NCBI GenBank assembly: GCA_032595685.2 | Contig: CP159373.1 | Location: forward strand, 1-64,000 | From: Candidatus Electrothrix aestuarii | GTDB lineage: Bacteria > Desulfobacterota > Desulfobulbia > Desulfobulbales > Desulfobulbaceae | Direction: 5' to 3' | DNA: 64,000 bases | Shown here: positions 61,798 to 64,000 of the stretch, in pieces | Layout of the letters: every line of letters starts with the position of its first letter | Position numbering within the stretch: the stretch's first letter is position 1 | Translations under genes and position numbers: made by a program | The notes under the pieces: model-generated | What the model was told of the DNA's origin: nothing | What the model saw: only the letters and a program-made list of their open reading frames with translations | Database searches by the model: none

Positions 61798-64000
61798 TCA
61801 CTCCACCCTCCTGCAGCTCTCTTCCACCTGCTGCCATTGCTGCTTGAGCCGTTTCTCCGAGATAGGCATGGCCGTGCCAATTTCCGGAGCAAAGACAGAT
61901 ATACGGAACTCCTCCACCATACGGCGATACCGGGCAACCGCCTCCCGGCAGGGAGCTGCAATGCTGCCACCTGCTTTCTGTTCCGCCTCTTTCCTTTCCA
62001 GCTGGCGCAACTGCTCGGCAAAGGGCCGGACCCGTTCGGCCTTATCCGCATCCTTCTGCGGGCTATGTTCGGCCCGTTCAACCCGCTTGGCCAGGGCCTG
62101 AAGATAGCGTTTCCGGTCACCGGCCTCTGCCGGAGAAAGACGAGTGAGGAAATCCGCAGGTACCAGCCTCTCAAGTAAGTCCTCATACTCGGCAAAGCGG
62201 GCCTGATCCGCACTCCGGCTCTTCCCGGCCCGTTGTTTACTTTGCGTCAGGGCGACCTGGGTCTTGCGGCGTTCCGCCAGCAAATCCAGCACCTGATTGA
62301 GCTGCTCCCGTGCCAGTCGGGTCACTCCCTGCTCCCGGAGATCGTCAAGGATCTGCTCAAAGCCGGTCTTGTTCGGCAGATCCCCGCTAATCTGAAACAG
62401 GCTGTCCATAATACAGTTGAGCAACAGGTCCCTGGTTTCTCCGGCCCCGGCCTTCATCCCAAGAGAGAGCCAGGAGGCGGTATGCCCGGCCACAGCTGCC
62501 TTGCATTCCTTGGCAACCGCCTTAAACTCCTTGCTGAAATACTGCCCATAGAGGAAACGAAGCCCCTTTCTGTTCTCTCGAACCGCCTGCTCAGGGTCGG
62601 CAATATACCTCAGGCAAAGCTGCTGCTCCTGACCTTTGCTCAATCCCAGGAACAAAGCCGGATAGTAGAGGCCCGTGACCCGGTTATGCTCGTCCCGTGC
62701 AGGCAGAGGGCGCGGAGCCACGGCAAAATCCCATACCTGGATATTCTTTCTTTCTGGCAGGTCTTCGACCTTCCGCGCCTGCCCTCCCTGCATTGTCTGC
62801 CGCATTGAACCGCAATGCAGAGCAAGCTTATGAAAATCACGCGAGTAATACAGAGCCTTTCCCTGCTCATCACAGAGGCGAAAACGCATACGCAGGTGGA
62901 GGGGGAGATTCTCCAATTGCCAGTCTGCCCGTGTCACCCTGACCTGAAAATGTCGGAGAAGAAGACGCTCCAGGGCCGGGTACAGGGAACCTTGGTAGAG
63001 TTCCAAGCCGTCCATGAGCAGGGCTGCCGTGTCCGGCAAAGGGACAAAGAGCTTGCGCAGGCGTTTGGGCAGCCCCTTGAGCAGGGCCGTCACCTTGTCT
63101 TCCAGCAGACCGGGCACCAGCCACTCAAAGAGATTCGGCGACAGGGCCGGACAGCAGGAGACCGGGATATCCACAGTCACGCCGTCGTCATCCTGACCAG
63201 GGTGGAAGGTATAAGAAAGACGCAGCTCGCCCTGAGGTGTGGTCAGGGTCTTCGGGAAGCGGTACAGCTCATCGCTTTCCGGTTGGCTTTGGCAAAGATC
63301 CTCCTCTGTCATCCAGAGAAAACCGTCTGCTTCTTCGCCGGGCTTGCTCTGTTTTCGCCTCCTGCTCAAAAAGCGGTTCAGGGTGAAGCGGTCATAGACC
63401 AATTCCAGCCGCTGATCATAGAACTCGTACAGCACCTGTTCATCAATCATGATGCCGCGCCTGCGCAGGCGTTCCTCCAGCTCTTCCTGTTGCCGGGCCA
63501 GGGCCAGATTATGTTCAAGAAAGGGATACTTTCCCTTGAGCTCACCTGGGATCAGGGCCTCCCGGATAAAGATCTCCTTGGCCTCCGCCGCTGTCTTCTT
63601 GCTGATGCGCCCGTAATTCACCCGCCGGTCCGCAGCAATCACCAAGCCGAACAGGGAGACCTTTTCCAGGGCAATAACCTGCCCGGACTTTTTCTGCCAA
63701 TGCGGGTCCGAATAGGAACGTTTGCAGAGATCACCGCCCAGGCGTTCCAACCAGTCCACCTCAATGGTGGCGGCCATGCGGGCAAAGAGCTGGGAGGTAT
63801 GGACAAAATCCGCTGCCACGATCCACTGTCCCCCCTTATTATAGAGGCCGGAACCGGGAAAGAGCATGGCCTCCCGGTTGCCGGAGATCTGGTAGGTATT
63901 CTTTTCCTTGCGTAGGGCGATGTTGCGGAGAAAGCCTGCGGTCAGGGCCTGATGGACCAGGGCCGGGGCCGTAGGGGCAGGTCCCTGTGCCTGCCCTTTC
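61798..64000 (-). CDS. hrpA: ATP-dependent helicase HrpA, C-terminal part (gene continues beyond window)
   Basis: About 734 residues of the C-terminal half, open to the right edge; the frame includes FLRNIALRKEKNTYQISGNR before the first internal ATG at 63867. The OB-like segment VDWLERLGGDLCKRSYSDPH and the long DUF3418 region (DGVTVDIPVSCCPALSPNLF, MRFRLCDEQGKALYYSRDF, DFLTRLSPAEAGDRKRYLQA) are characteristic of HrpA-type DEAH helicases. The helicase motifs lie outside. HrpA helps rescue stalled ribosomes and remodels RNA. Confidence 0.93.
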   Translation of the reverse strand, partial: KGQAQGPAPTAPALVHQALTAGFLRNIALRKEKNTYQISGNREAMLFPGSGLYNKGGQWIVAADFVHTSQLFARMAATIEVDWLERLGGDLCKRSYSDPHWQKKSGQVIALEKVSLFGLVIAADRRVNYGRISKKTAAEAKEIFIREALIPGELKGKYPFLEHNLALARQQEELEERLRRRGIMIDEQVLYEFYDQRLELVYDRFTLNRFLSRRRKQSKPGEEADGFLWMTEEDLCQSQPESDELYRFPKTLTTPQGELRLSYTFHPGQDDDGVTVDIPVSCCPALSPNLFEWLVPGLLEDKVTALLKGLPKRLRKLFVPLPDTAALLMDGLELYQGSLYPALERLLLRHFQVRVTRADWQLENLPLHLRMRFRLCDEQGKALYYSRDFHKLALHCGSMRQTMQGGQARKVEDLPERKNIQVWDFAVAPRPLPARDEHNRVTGLYYPALFLGLSKGQEQQLCLRYIADPEQAVRENRKGLRFLYGQYFSKEFKAVAKECKAAVAGHTASWLSLGMKAGAGETRDLLLNCIMDSLFQISGDLPNKTGFEQILDDLREQGVTRLAREQLNQVLDLLAERRKTQVALTQSKQRAGKSRSADQARFAEYEDLLERLVPADFLTRLSPAEAGDRKRYLQALAKRVERAEHSPQKDADKAERVRPFAEQLRQLERKEAEQKAGGSIAAPCREAVARYRRMVEEFRISVFAPEIGTAMPISEKRLKQQWQQVEESCRRVE

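Noticed and set aside
62815-63915. Plus-strand ORF of 366 codons at the right edge
   Set aside because: Antisense to hrpA, which shows DUF3418 throughout and continues open to the edge.
1-64000. tRNA or rRNA genes
   Set aside because: No cloverleaf with CCA-type end or rRNA-like sequence was seen by eye on either strand; a dedicated scan was not possible.

Overview
The window reads as a chromosomal segment of a Gram-negative, probably sulfur-cycling deltaproteobacterium. Desulfobulbales, including cable-bacteria relatives, is my best guess, but it rests on gene content only and no rRNA is present. The signs are a NifE gene behind a sigma-54 promoter, acetyl-CoA synthetase, OleA/OleB/OleC head-to-head hydrocarbon genes, a GTG-started dnaG followed by rpoD and dprA, and a high load of small palindromic repeats and MITEs.

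Layout. 1-1170: trailer end of a type I-C-like CRISPR array, then a RelB/RelE-type toxin-antitoxin pair with a frameshifted toxin, a palindromic element and an isolated degenerate CRISPR repeat. 1171-5900: a UMF1-type MFS transporter, a membrane-anchored protein of unknown function and a DD-carboxypeptidase-family protein. 5931-14451 is the most unusual part: a PqqD-like protein, an HprK-related kinase and a nucleotidyltransferase (resembling the 'HPr-rel-A' gene set), followed by three paralogous twin-arginine-exported proteins with a conserved leader and divergent C-termini, a tatA gene, two reverse-transcriptase remnants, a PqqD remnant, an intact DUF1566 (C-type-lectin-like) protein and a remnant of a second one. 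Heptanucleotide repeats with 7 and 4 copies sit just upstream of two of the exported genes.

14672-26882: glgX, a small unlisted ORF, gyrB, a membrane protein, a family 2 glycosyltransferase, a TrpD-family protein with altered motifs, a zinc alcohol dehydrogenase, an aldo/keto reductase and OleC. 26902-37126 is a defence-like island: a PIN-domain toxin pair, a type I restriction-modification operon (hsdR-hsdS-hsdM, with REP-like repeats and paired palindromes between hsdS and hsdM), a DUF1186 protein, a 3'-5' exonuclease and a Fic protein. 37118-46117: membrane, HD, PD-(D/E)XK-like and five-repeat SPFH proteins, a 232-bp MITE, a CZB-domain protein, OleB, OleA and a PilJ-domain protein.

46303-54536 holds housekeeping genes: dprA, rpoD, dnaG, an M28 peptidase, a MESH1-like HD hydrolase and an aminotransferase. 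55022-64000: nifE, acs, an adenylate cyclase, a small conserved protein, two adjacent 102-bp MITEs sharing a CTAG target, and the C-terminal part of hrpA running off the right edge.

Functional links. The Ole genes would make long-chain olefins from acyl-CoAs, but oleC is separated from oleA-oleB by about 16 kb containing the defence island. The 6-14 kb region looks like a locus for exported proteins, with its own Tat component and modification-type enzymes, that has been repeatedly duplicated and eroded by retroelement-like and palindromic repeats.
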